Assembly (NCBI GenBank): GCA_026014805.1
Contig: JAOZHR010000024.1
Location: forward strand, 50,854-114,853
Direction of reading: 5' to 3'
Origin: Candidatus Bathyarchaeota archaeon
GTDB lineage: Archaea; Thermoproteota; Bathyarchaeia; Bathyarchaeales; SOJC01
Length of the DNA stretch: 64,000 bases
In this document: one piece after another, positions 35,142-43,466 of the stretch
Position numbering within the stretch: the stretch's first letter is position 1
Layout: each line of letters begins with the position of its first letter
Translations under genes and position numbers: made by a program
Notes under the pieces: model-generated
Databases searched by the model: none
Told to the model about the DNA's origin: nothing
What the model saw: only the letters and a program-made list of their open reading frames with translations

Positions 35142-35633
35142 TCACTTCTCTTGGTTTTTCTTGGTTTTGGCAATAGTTGGCGGTGGGCGTTTCTGCAGAT
35201 AACGGTACCTTCTGGGCCTTCCCTCCCGTGTCAAGACTCCCTCTCGAACCAAATCGACCAACGCGTGCGCTACAGCTGTGCGATCATAATGAAAACCTCT
35301 ACGACCCATTTCCCCATGAACTTCACCAAGGCTACGACCAAGTCCAAACCAGCCTTCCCGCCACAGATCCAAAATCAAACCTTTGCAGGTCTCTCGATAG
35401 CTAACCCCGACTCTTCCAGAAGAACTTGCACCATCCGCAACGACACCACCACTTTCAGCTAGCGCTTCCAAAACCCTACTAACAACGTCCCCCACTTCAT
35501 CTACGCCACACTCAACCTCAACATCGATGCTCCCCACTTTCAACCGTACATGTACACGACCCTTGGCATCTCTGCTTTCAACCACTGTTTCTCGCCTATT
35601 GGTTATTGTATTGTGCAATTTGTTCATGCACAA
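35142..35633 (-). CDS. Two-domain winged-helix protein D (divergent from NurA)
   Basis: A 163-residue protein of the same family as the genes at 33235-34658: N-terminal VHVRLKVGSIDVEVECGVDE then VGDVVSRVLEAL, a short linker and a winged helix (KGLILDLWREGWFGLGRSLG, then VAHALVDLVREGVLTREGRP) with a basic tail. It is closest to protein A. The start is TTG at 35633, inside a perfect inverted repeat (35608-35636) that lies between it and NurA. A regulatory role for one member of the family, binding this repeat, is plausible. GC content appears higher than in its neighbours. Confidence 0.8.
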   Translation of the reverse strand: MCMNKLHNTITNRRETVVESRDAKGRVHVRLKVGSIDVEVECGVDEVGDVVSRVLEALAESGGVVADGASSSGRVGVSYRETCKGLILDLWREGWFGLGRSLGEVHGEMGRRGFHYDRTAVAHALVDLVREGVLTREGRPRRYRYLQKRPPPTIAKTKKNQEK

Positions 35634-35636
35634 TAC
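35608..35636. promoter_or_regulatory. Perfect inverted repeat in divergent promoter region
   Basis: GTATTGTGCA, nine spacer bases, then TGCACAATAC: a perfect 10-bp dyad. It covers the start codon of protein D and lies about 40 bp upstream of NurA. A further half-site TGCACAAT occurs at 35686-35693 within the first NurA codons. A TATA-like CTTAAATG lies at 35636-35643 for the NurA side. Confidence 0.7.
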
Positions 35637-35677
35637 TTAAATGCCAAGAACACCAAACATAAAGATATTGGTGAATC

Positions 35678-36751
35678 TTGGTGAATGCACAATTACCTAT
35701 AACAACAACACCAAAATATAATTTTCCACCCCAAAAAGAAGACCTACAATTTCCGCAGCAATTCATAGAGCTCAGCGTACGCTCCATGAAAAAATTAGTG
35801 GACAATCAACCATTTTTTGCAAGAAACACAACAACTCAACATTTTGCACGAGAAGAACCAAAATGTTTCCCTCCTTCGACAAGACTCGTGAAGCTGAAGC
35901 CAAATCATACAAAAACTCCCATAGTTGCAATAGACGTCTCAAGCATAAAACTGGGCGAAACCGAAACGGGCTTGTTACTTGCAGTAAGAGGTGCAATTGT
36001 ATGGAAACAAGCTGATCGCTACCGTTACTTGCGATTGGGTCCTTTTCCTTTTCACATTACTGAAAAAAACAAAAACGATATTCACAACTTTGGTGAAAAT
36101 CGCCAAACAGCACATATACAACGATACATTTCACCTAACATCCTTCACATGCAGCCCAGACTAACAACTCTTTTCGAACGATGGATACAGGCAACCATCA
36201 ACCAGACAACGCATGGCAACCTTATTCTTTGGGACGGAAGTCTCACAGCGGGCACTCCTGAAACACCCGTACATAACATGGAACGACTGCTAAAGGAATC
36301 GCGTGACAATCAAAACACTATCTTAGCCTTTTCAAAAATGACACGACTACTTCTATATGGTCATCGCCTAACAGACCTTGCATGGAAATATCCGCCTCCA
36401 TGCTTGCTCGAAATACAGGGCTATCCTGAGTATGGAGGCCCAATGCGCTTAATGGGTAATATATATGTGGCAAGGCTAACTAGGGGCTGCTGCAGTTTCC
36501 GATTGGATGTTGATAAGCAGTTGTCTCATACACAAGCGATTGAAGCGGTCCAAAGATTGCTTGGGAACGATTTAATTCTACAGAGTTATCCAGAAACTCT
36601 CCGTCTTGCTCATATATTCTCTACGTTCACTGCAACAGAGGTCTTAGGAATACAACGTTGCGTTGCAAGAGAAAACAACATAAGAATTTTAAGAAGGCCA
36701 AATGTACGTCGCATACTTTTTGGTCGCTTCGGCAAAGGACCGGAAGGTTAG
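35678..36751 (+). CDS. nurA: NurA-family nuclease
   Basis: A 357-residue protein with the NurA fold: first catalytic motif VAIDVSS (Asp86), second motif ILWDGS (Asp185), the AFSKMTRL segment (about 216-223) equivalent to the conserved K-T/S motif, and a later LEIQGYPEYGGPMR-MGNIYVARL block. NurA is a 5'-3' nuclease that works with HerA in DNA end processing. The N-terminal 75 residues are Pro/Asn-rich. Start is TTG 35678 or GTG 35681. HerA follows with its start six bases after the NurA stop. No Mre11 or Rad50 lies nearby, unlike the canonical operon. Confidence 0.85.
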   Translation: MVNAQLPITTTPKYNFPPQKEDLQFPQQFIELSVRSMKKLVDNQPFFARNTTTQHFAREEPKCFPPSTRLVKLKPNHTKTPIVAIDVSSIKLGETETGLLLAVRGAIVWKQADRYRYLRLGPFPFHITEKNKNDIHNFGENRQTAHIQRYISPNILHMQPRLTTLFERWIQATINQTTHGNLILWDGSLTAGTPETPVHNMERLLKESRDNQNTILAFSKMTRLLLYGHRLTDLAWKYPPPCLLEIQGYPEYGGPMRLMGNIYVARLTRGCCSFRLDVDKQLSHTQAIEAVQRLLGNDLILQSYPETLRLAHIFSTFTATEVLGIQRCVARENNIRILRRPNVRRILFGRFGKGPEG

Positions 36752-36756
36752 TTGAC

Positions 36757-38238
36757 TTGCGGCTTTATAGAAAAGAAGGTTCAACGGTGCATATCATAAG
36801 TTTCCCAAATGAAGAAGTTGAGAAAGGCGATTACTTAACTATTGAGGACCTCAAAACTGGAAAAGGTCTAATCGTTCAAGTCATAGACATACAATACGCT
36901 GACATACCAGGCATTCTGGAGGAATTGCTTCGAAACCATAATGATGGTTCCTATATAGAAGGGGAAGATGTAGATCCTTTTGAAGTGGCGACTCACATTG
37001 CCTATATTCAAGATGCACGCCTATTAATCTGCAAAATTCGAGCTACAAACAATAATGGCGAGTTAGTGCCTACGAGTTCTTGGCTTCCTTCCCGTTCTCA
37101 TGCATCAATCAAGACGCTCCCAATTGAAAGGTTGCTTCCTCAGACAGAAATCAATGGGAATTATCAGATAAATCTGGGTGAAACAACAGAAAAGAAGCAG
37201 CTTCTCGTTGATTTGCGGGCTTTAGATGGCAGTCTAAACATTATTACAGGCAAAAAAGGAACCGGTAAGTCTCACATATCTAAACTGTTAACCCTTAGTC
37301 TGATAAGCCACGGTGCCCCCGTTGTAATCCTTGATTTGAACGGCGAATATACAGGCCTTGGTCAAAATGTTGATGGTAAACCCAACGAGTTTTGTGAAAA
37401 GATTCATGTTTTAACGCCTGGACAAAACCTCAAAGTGACTCTGGGGCAGCTGAAACTTCGTGTAATGCTTAATGTTCTTGTGAACGCGCTTAGTTTGCCA
37501 GGGACCTCTGCCAGGGAGTTTAAACGCATATGGCGTTTTCTTGAAGAGAAAGATGTTTTGACGATGCATGAGTTGGGTGAGGCGATAAGGAATTGGAAGT
37601 GCAATCAGCATGTGCGTGATGCTTTGTTATCTCGATATCATACGTTGTTGAATTCTGGTTTGCTTACTGACAACCCGGCACAGGCAACCTCGTTGACGAA
37701 TTCGCTTCACAAAGCCCGAGTAGGTGGTGCAGTTGTGATCAATCTTCGTGACACATCGACGATAAATAGGCTTATTGTGGTTGAGTATGTGCTTGGCAAG
37801 CTTGTAGAGCTATTATCAGATTGGAAACTGCGAGCTATTTTTTTGTTTGCTGAGGAGGCGCACTTGTACCTGAGAGAGACTTACTGGGTTGACATAGTTA
37901 CTCGGATGCGGCATTTTGGGGTGTTCACCACTTTCATAACTAATCAGCCAGATACGATTCGAGAGAATATTTATCGTCAAGCCGATAACTTGTTTCTCTT
38001 TAACTTTACTAATGGGCATGATCTAGAGACTGTTTCTAGAGCTTCTAAGGTGGATGCGGAAACTGTGAAGGCTGTGGCTCGAGATTTGCCGCCGCATCAC
38101 TGTCTTGTTTTGGGGCGGGTTGTAAATGATTTTCCGATTGTTGTTAAAGTTAGAAAATTAGACGTGCGTGCGATGGGGCAAACGCGATTATTCTTTTCCA
38201 AACAGAACCGCTTGATTAATCCTCTTAGCAAGCTGTAG
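36757..38238 (+). CDS. herA: HerA-type DNA translocase ATPase
   Basis: Hexameric FtsK-HerA ATPase of 493 residues. The N-terminal HAS-barrel (VHIISFPNEEVEKGDYLTIE) precedes Walker A GKKGTGKS (165-172), Walker B ending in EEAH (366-369), sensor TNQP (395-398) and the C-terminal DLPPHHCLVLG block. HerA feeds DNA to NurA. I place the start at TTG 36757 because GGAAGG lies at 36742-36747; the long upstream frame overlaps NurA by about 90 bp and is not conserved-looking. Together with NurA and four winged-helix paralogs it forms a compact, probably self-contained system. Confidence 0.92.
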   Translation: MRLYRKEGSTVHIISFPNEEVEKGDYLTIEDLKTGKGLIVQVIDIQYADIPGILEELLRNHNDGSYIEGEDVDPFEVATHIAYIQDARLLICKIRATNNNGELVPTSSWLPSRSHASIKTLPIERLLPQTEINGNYQINLGETTEKKQLLVDLRALDGSLNIITGKKGTGKSHISKLLTLSLISHGAPVVILDLNGEYTGLGQNVDGKPNEFCEKIHVLTPGQNLKVTLGQLKLRVMLNVLVNALSLPGTSAREFKRIWRFLEEKDVLTMHELGEAIRNWKCNQHVRDALLSRYHTLLNSGLLTDNPAQATSLTNSLHKARVGGAVVINLRDTSTINRLIVVEYVLGKLVELLSDWKLRAIFLFAEEAHLYLRETYWVDIVTRMRHFGVFTTFITNQPDTIRENIYRQADNLFLFNFTNGHDLETVSRASKVDAETVKAVARDLPPHHCLVLGRVVNDFPIVVKVRKLDVRAMGQTRLFFSKQNRLINPLSKL

Positions 38239-38267
38239 AAGAGCTGGCTACTATCTAAGTCTGTAGT

Positions 38268-38597
38268 TTACCAGAAGATTGCCCGTTTAGAGACTACCTC
38301 GACAATACAGCGTATTTTCCTGTCAGAACTATCACAAATGGAGATATCTCCCGTAGTCCCAATTTTTAATCGGTTATTCGGATTTACTGATATACCAGCT
38401 AGGATAATAGTGCCTTCTAAAGATAAAAGTTTTTCTTCCAAGAAGGCTTTTTTTCTGTGTAATTGGCTCTTTCCATTTTCCCATATCTCCTTGTTATGAC
38501 ATTCAAGGTATTCTCTGCTTGCTCTCTCACCTCCGTTACAATTTTCTTGTATTATGCATTTTACCTCCTGAACTAACGAGTAGTCGTTGAATTTCAA
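38268..38597 (-). CDS. Hypothetical protein convergent with HerA
   Basis: A 109-residue frame with no recognised domain. The first half is polar and cysteine-containing (CIIQENCNGGERASREYLEC), the second half looks beta-rich (GTIILAGISVNPNNRLKIGT then RKIRCIVEVVSKRAIF). The start has no clear ribosome-binding site. It might be another small component of the NurA-HerA neighbourhood, or a remnant of a larger gene. Confidence 0.45.
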   Translation of the reverse strand: MKFNDYSLVQEVKCIIQENCNGGERASREYLECHNKEIWENGKSQLHRKKAFLEEKLLSLEGTIILAGISVNPNNRLKIGTTGDISICDSSDRKIRCIVEVVSKRAIFW

Positions 38598-38768
38598 GGC
38601 GTATTTTCTTTCTCATCCACTAATTCAATGAGAAATGATATAATGTTGGTTGTCAATTGGACTTATATTTTGAATGAAACGTGATTCCCATTAATTGGAA
38701 AACTCATTTGAAACAAAACTTATGAAAATATGAAAGACTACGCTTCTAATGGATACTTAAATCTGCAC

Positions 38769-38787
38769 GCAAGGCTGTCCGCCTTGC
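38769..38787 (+). repeat. Hairpin repeat, copy B
   Basis: GCAAGGC-TGTCC-GCCTTGC, the same perfect 7-bp hairpin as at 30814-30832, again followed by a C-rich tail (CCCTCCCACCGCCCACCCC). Confidence 0.7.
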
Positions 38788-38830
38788 GCCCTCCCACCGC
38801 CCACCCCTGACCACAACACCCTATTCATAG

Positions 38831-38980
38831 CTGGAAACATCTGGCTGTTTCCAGACTTTCACCATTTGGCGAGCTGCGTTGCCTTTGTTCGGGCACACTG
38901 GCTTCACTCAGCCCCGTTGTTATCGTGCCCGAACCCTGTCGGGCGACATGGTTCCCCCTTTCATAAGGGAACCCACCATG
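38831..38980. ncRNA. Candidate structured RNA, GC-rich hairpin cluster
   Basis: Four stable hairpins follow one another: CTGGAAAC/GTTTCCAG (38831-38854), TTCGGGCAC/GTGCCCGAA (38888-38933), GAACC-TGTC/GACA-GGTTC with tetraloop (38931-38954, competing with its neighbours) and GGTTCCC/GGGAACC (38950-38973). The stretch is richer in G+C than its surroundings and has no convincing protein frame on either strand. The strand is undetermined. It starts right after hairpin repeat B. It could be a noncoding RNA or the non-coding end of a mobile element. Confidence 0.4.
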
Positions 38981-39055
38981 TAACCGCAGTCGGCAACGGT
39001 CTCGCCTCAACGAAAATAAGGAATGATGCATGCATGCTGTGTAAGGGAGGGTTCT

Positions 39056-39952
39056 CTAACAATCCCCAGTAGGTTCAAAAGACCAGTTATTCTTGTCTCT
39101 CAAAAACGTCCAGCCAACTGGCAACAGCTCATGTGTCTGTCCATCAATCTCTATCAAGGTGACCTTGACCTCGATTCTCAGGTCTTCTTCAGTTTCAATA
39201 CAAATGTCTGGAACGCTGAAGTTCCCGAAGAAGAGTATATAGGGATTCAAGTTCCATAGTAAGTTCCCATCATAGTACCCCATATATTTCCCGCCCCTCT
39301 TGCTCCCCTTAACTAATCCTAGGTCTCTACCGTCTAGAAAAACTCGTGCCTTGACCATTGCCTTAATTGGTGAATCACTTGAATTCCTTATATTGAACCC
39401 AACGTGAGGAAGCTCCCTTTTGATTTTAGGATTGTTCTGCACAACTTGAGTGATGTAGAAGTGAACAAGCGGGAAATGTATGCGCGCGCTCTCCTTGACA
39501 GTTAGTTGAATCGTGCGCGGGAGTTTCTCTGACTCTGGCTCATGGTAATATTTCAGCACACTGCGAAGAAGTTCGTTTTCAGTGGAAAAGGGAATTTGTT
39601 GGATGTCTCTTAAGGCGATGTTTTTTCTCAGCAGAGTAGTCTGGACATGGGGACGTAAGCCTCTTTCTACCATACACATGAAAACCTTCTTTTCACTATT
39701 CGCTAAATTGATTTCCTTTCGAATCTCACCAGACTTCTCAAAACCATCAGTCACAATCATCAGAAACAACCTACAACCACGAATTGCGCGGTCTCTGAAT
39801 TTCCACCAAGTTTCAGTTCCCTGATATTTCTTTGGAATATCCTCGAATGCGAAGAAAGCAGTTATATCGCGGTCTTTAAGTCCATTCCATAGGTGACGAG
39901 AAAAATCCTTACCTGTGTCATCCCTATAACAAATAAAGATTTCATACTTCAA
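39056..39952 (-). CDS. TIR-domain protein with C-terminal beta-rich domain
   Basis: A 298-residue protein. Residues 1-130 form a TIR-like domain: IFICYRDDTGKDFSRHLWNGL (box 1 and helix A), FFAFEDIPK, GCRLFLMIVTDGF and IRKEINLA, where Glu80 is the candidate catalytic glutamate of TIR NADases. The C-terminal half (about 145-298) is beta-rich (HFPLVHFYITQVV, VGFNIRNSSDSPIKAMVKARV) and not recognised; it may sense a ligand. TIR effectors act in antiviral defence and often kill infected cells by NAD+ depletion. It stands alone between the NurA-HerA cluster and the Rep/integrase pair. Confidence 0.8.
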   Translation of the reverse strand: MKYEIFICYRDDTGKDFSRHLWNGLKDRDITAFFAFEDIPKKYQGTETWWKFRDRAIRGCRLFLMIVTDGFEKSGEIRKEINLANSEKKVFMCMVERGLRPHVQTTLLRKNIALRDIQQIPFSTENELLRSVLKYYHEPESEKLPRTIQLTVKESARIHFPLVHFYITQVVQNNPKIKRELPHVGFNIRNSSDSPIKAMVKARVFLDGRDLGLVKGSKRGGKYMGYYDGNLLWNLNPYILFFGNFSVPDICIETEEDLRIEVKVTLIEIDGQTHELLPVGWTFLRDKNNWSFEPTGDC

Positions 39953-40245
39953 AACTTACCCTCAATTGTCCAATCAATCTGAGAATAGTTGGGGTGGATT
40001 ATAAATAATCTCGCGCTTCCTTTCTTAATTTAGTCCTACTTTATGGATTAATTGTGGCTTTTCTGAGGATGCTTTGTATATGCATGCATAGATATTAATT
40101 CCATCTCTGAATGTCCTTCAGATACTCATCTAATAACTTAACTAGTTTGGAATCTAACCTCATGAACCAGACATACATGCATGCTAAGGTTTGCCCTATC
40201 CCAATGGACGCACATAATGAAACAGTCGAACACTTGAATCGGTTC

Positions 40246-40674
40246 TTATAGGTCTAGGTTTATGCTATAATAACTAAGAACCAGCTTGGGAACGCCTTCT
40301 ATTATTCCATCTGTATCGACCGTAGCTTTGAAATATCCTATGCCATTTTTAGATACTTTTCCATCAACTTCGATTCTGTCTCGTTCCAGATGGTATTCCA
40401 GCGACAAATCATTGAGAGTGAATTTAAAGTCGTGGTCTCCAATTCTAAACTCGCACCAGATTGTTAGGTAGCTGTTGGCTTTCACAGAAATATCTACAGC
40501 TATTCCATTGATGAGTAAAGGTATATGTGCAAATTCGGCGGTGAAAACATTGCTTCCAGCACTGTTGAGAGGCACATTCATAGTTTCTGCTGACACAACA
40601 TTGGTCTGAGAAAGTAATGACCAGATAAGAACTATTGCTGTTCCAACTGTTCCAAGCAAACCTATTTTTTTCAT
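40246..40674 (-). CDS. Small secreted protein, hypothetical
   Basis: A 142-residue protein with a classical signal peptide (KKIGLLGTVGTAIVLIWSLL, then SAE as probable cleavage site) and a beta-rich mature domain (PLLINGIAVDISVKANSYLT, then FKFTLNDLSLEYHL). There is no membrane anchor, so it should be released or bound to the surface. No family recognised. TATA-like sequence lies upstream on the minus strand. Confidence 0.65.
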   Translation of the reverse strand: MKKIGLLGTVGTAIVLIWSLLSQTNVVSAETMNVPLNSAGSNVFTAEFAHIPLLINGIAVDISVKANSYLTIWCEFRIGDHDFKFTLNDLSLEYHLERDRIEVDGKVSKNGIGYFKATVDTDGIIEGVPKLVLSYYSINLDL

Positions 40675-40892
40675 ATTTCTTCTAGAACATATGATGTATT
40701 GCTCTATCCTATAAACATTTTTGAACTTATTAATCTAATTTTTTGGAGTATGTCCCTCGTGAGGAATGGACATTGAGACCATAAATAGCGCGAATTCTCA
40801 ACATCCCGACTTAGCTGAATGAGTGTAGAGGCATGCATCTCCTTGAATGTTTTATAAGAAATGTAAAATAGCTTAAATGTTTTGCACTAAAT

Positions 40893-41849
40893 CTAAGTGA
40901 GATATTCATCTACAGACGTAATCTGTTGCATATCTAATTTCTTAAACCAAATTTCCCTTTTCAAACGTACAACATCAGCAGGCACAAAGCCTAGAACAAC
41001 AAACTTCTCATCTTGGATAATTTCACCTGTAAGTGTGCTTTGTAGTTGTTTTCGGTTTGAATTATGCAAGTATAAAATCAAGTCGGAGAGGAGTTCTCGG
41101 AATTTCCCACTGACACTGAAGGCTCGTTTGCGAAATGCCCAACAGAGACCCAATGTTTTTTTGGTTTTAGAATCAGCGTTTTTTACGTCAATCCCCTTAA
41201 GCAGATATTTTTTCAGATATGAGAATCCTCCTTGTAACGAACTCATCGCTTTCACATCAACATTGCTATGCCAACCCTTTGTGATGACCTGCTTGGAGTG
41301 AACACGAAATTGACCTTTCCGATCTCTGAACACAGGAAACCACGTGGATTCAAATAGTAAGATGCAATGGATATGGGGATAGCCATTCTCAAAGGACTCA
41401 AAGACCCGTACACAGGTAACTTTGCCAAACCGCTTACGAATAAACGCCATAAACCGATTAAATTCCACCCCAATATTTCGCCACGCTTCGTTGAACAAGC
41501 ATCTCTTCAGATCATATGTCAAAGTTATCCATAATGCACGCGTCTGTTTGACTCCCCGTTCTTTGGGATTGAAAAACACGATCTCGTCAGCCATTGACGA
41601 GAGACCTTTGAACCGTTTGTACACTCTATAACGATAAACATCATTACCTCGTTTGGCACATTTTACTGCAAAAACCTCATTTCTCTGAAGATCGTTGTTC
41701 CATCGAGAGAGAATCATGTACATCGTTTCGTTAACCCATGCTAGGTATTGATCAACAATCTCGGAAACTGAATAGTTGAATTGACGATAGTCTCTAAGAA
41801 ACGCCTCGAGAGAAACCATAGAACACGCAAGAAGAGACCTCCTAAACAA
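40893..41849 (-). CDS. rep: Rolling-circle replication initiator (HUH Rep)
   Basis: A 318-residue protein with the three Rep motifs in order: motif 1 WITLTYD (107-113), motif 2 with the HUH pair HIH (159-161, in GYPHIHCILLF) and motif 3 YLKKYL (211-216, Tyr211 as probable nucleophile). Such proteins nick and join single-stranded DNA to start rolling-circle replication of plasmids and viruses. The start may be 41849 or 41819. It lies directly downstream of the tyrosine recombinase on the same strand, so the pair marks an integrated plasmid- or virus-derived element. Confidence 0.85.
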   Translation of the reverse strand: MFRRSLLACSMVSLEAFLRDYRQFNYSVSEIVDQYLAWVNETMYMILSRWNNDLQRNEVFAVKCAKRGNDVYRYRVYKRFKGLSSMADEIVFFNPKERGVKQTRALWITLTYDLKRCLFNEAWRNIGVEFNRFMAFIRKRFGKVTCVRVFESFENGYPHIHCILLFESTWFPVFRDRKGQFRVHSKQVITKGWHSNVDVKAMSSLQGGFSYLKKYLLKGIDVKNADSKTKKTLGLCWAFRKRAFSVSGKFRELLSDLILYLHNSNRKQLQSTLTGEIIQDEKFVVLGFVPADVVRLKREIWFKKLDMQQITSVDEYLT

Positions 41850-41900
41850 TCACAACAAAGTAGAAAGAGGGAAAAATGCTTCAGAAACGAAGTTGCTTAA

Positions 41901-43448
41901 CTATTCAGTATCTTTTGTTTTTTGCCTGACTCTTCTTTGCATTTCACGTTGCACGTCTGCAGGGATTTCATTCTTGGTTTTTGGCTTAACAAATTTTTCA
42001 GTAGCCTTAGCGATAAGTTCAACATCATCTTCAAGCATCTGTTTTAGAGCTTCTGCTTCACTTACTCCCATTGTCTTTGCAACTTCCTTGATTTTCTTTG
42101 ACATGTACGGGGAAAACGTAACTTTCAACGGACGAAACTTTTCATCAGGATAATCCTCGCATATGTCCATTCTAAAGGAATTCAACAGCAGTTTCAGATT
42201 CTCAGAAGCATCTGCGTTATTCACGAATTCTACAAAAGGCTCTAGATCTCTAAGCTTTTCCTTAGTCTTGATGTTCTCTTGAGATAATGAGTCAATTATC
42301 AGTTTTTGTTTTGTAAGTTCTTCCTGAAGACTGCTTACGACACGCTGCAAAGAATCAATCTTATTCGTATCCATCTTTGGCTGTCTTTTTATGGTTAAGA
42401 ACCTCTTCAGTTGCAGGAATTTTTTACGCAAATTAACTGTTGTTAAATAGGTATCGTCAGACTGTGCTACGGCTTTTCCACAGAGCTTCTTTCCCGCTGT
42501 TAAGCCGATTCCTGAATCTATGGCTGCGGAGAGAAACATCTTTCTGAAGCAATGGAATGTGAAGTTTTTTCCGTTCAAGTTTAATCGTGCTTTCTCTGCT
42601 AGTTTTTGGAGAAGACGGTTAATCCATTCGTCTGAAATGTGACGTTTTCCATTTGATGGAAAAAGGTATGCATTGCCTTTAGTATTTTCTAACGTGGGTA
42701 GATAGACTTTCAACAGGTCAACGGTTTCTTTTGATAGAAAGCCACAGGCAATAACATCTTCTTTATCAGTCATCATTTCGAATGAGATGGGTGCTTCCTG
42801 ATCTAATATTGGTAAATCGTTTTTCTTTATTCTAATGAAGTCGCCGATCCTTAATCCTAAGTCTGTTGCCATGCTCAGAACTACTCTTTCTCGTAAGTCT
42901 GCAACATCAAACATTGCCCTTACATGGTCAATTGTCAACGGAAAATTCTTGGTTGTTTTGACTGTTTTGGAAATTTTGCTTCCTGTTCGGAATCGTATTC
43001 CCATTTGGTAAAATCTGAAGAGTTGTCTAATTCCGTTTGTCATGTTTCTGGCTGTATTGATTGAATATCCTTGATCTATTAGTTTACTGTGGAATTTTTC
43101 TATTTCTTTTTCGAATCTGGCTGCTCTGTTTCGGTATTCAATGATGTTTTCATCTGCTCGTTGTGTTAGATCGTCTTTTCTCAGTTCAAGGATATCTTCT
43201 GCACTTTTGCCGAACCATTCACAGAACTTTTTTAGCCCGTGTCTGTATCCTTTCTTAGTGTTCGAATTCGACACTGAATCTAAGAACTCTTTAACGCTCA
43301 ATTCCACTAACCACACTTCCTTTATCTCGTGTAGAATATCAATCTTTCCGAAAAACCGACCATTAGTCGGGGCTACTCCCGCAATCTTCTCTTTTTTCTG
43401 CGTTCGTGTTCTAGTGGCAAAATAGATTAGAGGAGAGGAGTTATACAT
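41901..43448 (-). CDS. Tyrosine recombinase/integrase
   Basis: A 515-residue site-specific recombinase. Residues after about 50 form the core-binding domain (SVKEFLDSVSNSNTKKGYRH), followed by the catalytic domain with Arg in LGLRIGDF, HCFRKMF (H-x-x-R) and the nucleophile Tyr in SDDTYL. A C-terminal extension has a coiled coil (LQRVVSSLQEELTKQKLIID) and a VEFVNNADASENLKLLLNS block also found in the broken recombinase at 29440-30338. I choose ATG 43448 because a minus-strand TATA-like AATATATAGG lies about 25 bp upstream, making a leaderless mRNA; the longer frame would run through the divergent gene at 43467. Confidence 0.9.
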   Translation of the reverse strand: MYNSSPLIYFATRTRTQKKEKIAGVAPTNGRFFGKIDILHEIKEVWLVELSVKEFLDSVSNSNTKKGYRHGLKKFCEWFGKSAEDILELRKDDLTQRADENIIEYRNRAARFEKEIEKFHSKLIDQGYSINTARNMTNGIRQLFRFYQMGIRFRTGSKISKTVKTTKNFPLTIDHVRAMFDVADLRERVVLSMATDLGLRIGDFIRIKKNDLPILDQEAPISFEMMTDKEDVIACGFLSKETVDLLKVYLPTLENTKGNAYLFPSNGKRHISDEWINRLLQKLAEKARLNLNGKNFTFHCFRKMFLSAAIDSGIGLTAGKKLCGKAVAQSDDTYLTTVNLRKKFLQLKRFLTIKRQPKMDTNKIDSLQRVVSSLQEELTKQKLIIDSLSQENIKTKEKLRDLEPFVEFVNNADASENLKLLLNSFRMDICEDYPDEKFRPLKVTFSPYMSKKIKEVAKTMGVSEAEALKQMLEDDVELIAKATEKFVKPKTKNEIPADVQREMQRRVRQKTKDTE

Positions 43449-43466
43449 ACCTGGTTTGATGTTTAT

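Noticed and set aside
36658..36756. Longer HerA start overlapping NurA
   Set aside because: The extra residues are the NurA 3' end read in another frame; a TTG at 36757 with GGAAGG upstream is better.
38825..39031. Minus-strand 68-codon frame in the hairpin cluster
   Set aside because: The codons fall inside paired stems and the product has no plausible fold; better explained as RNA structure.
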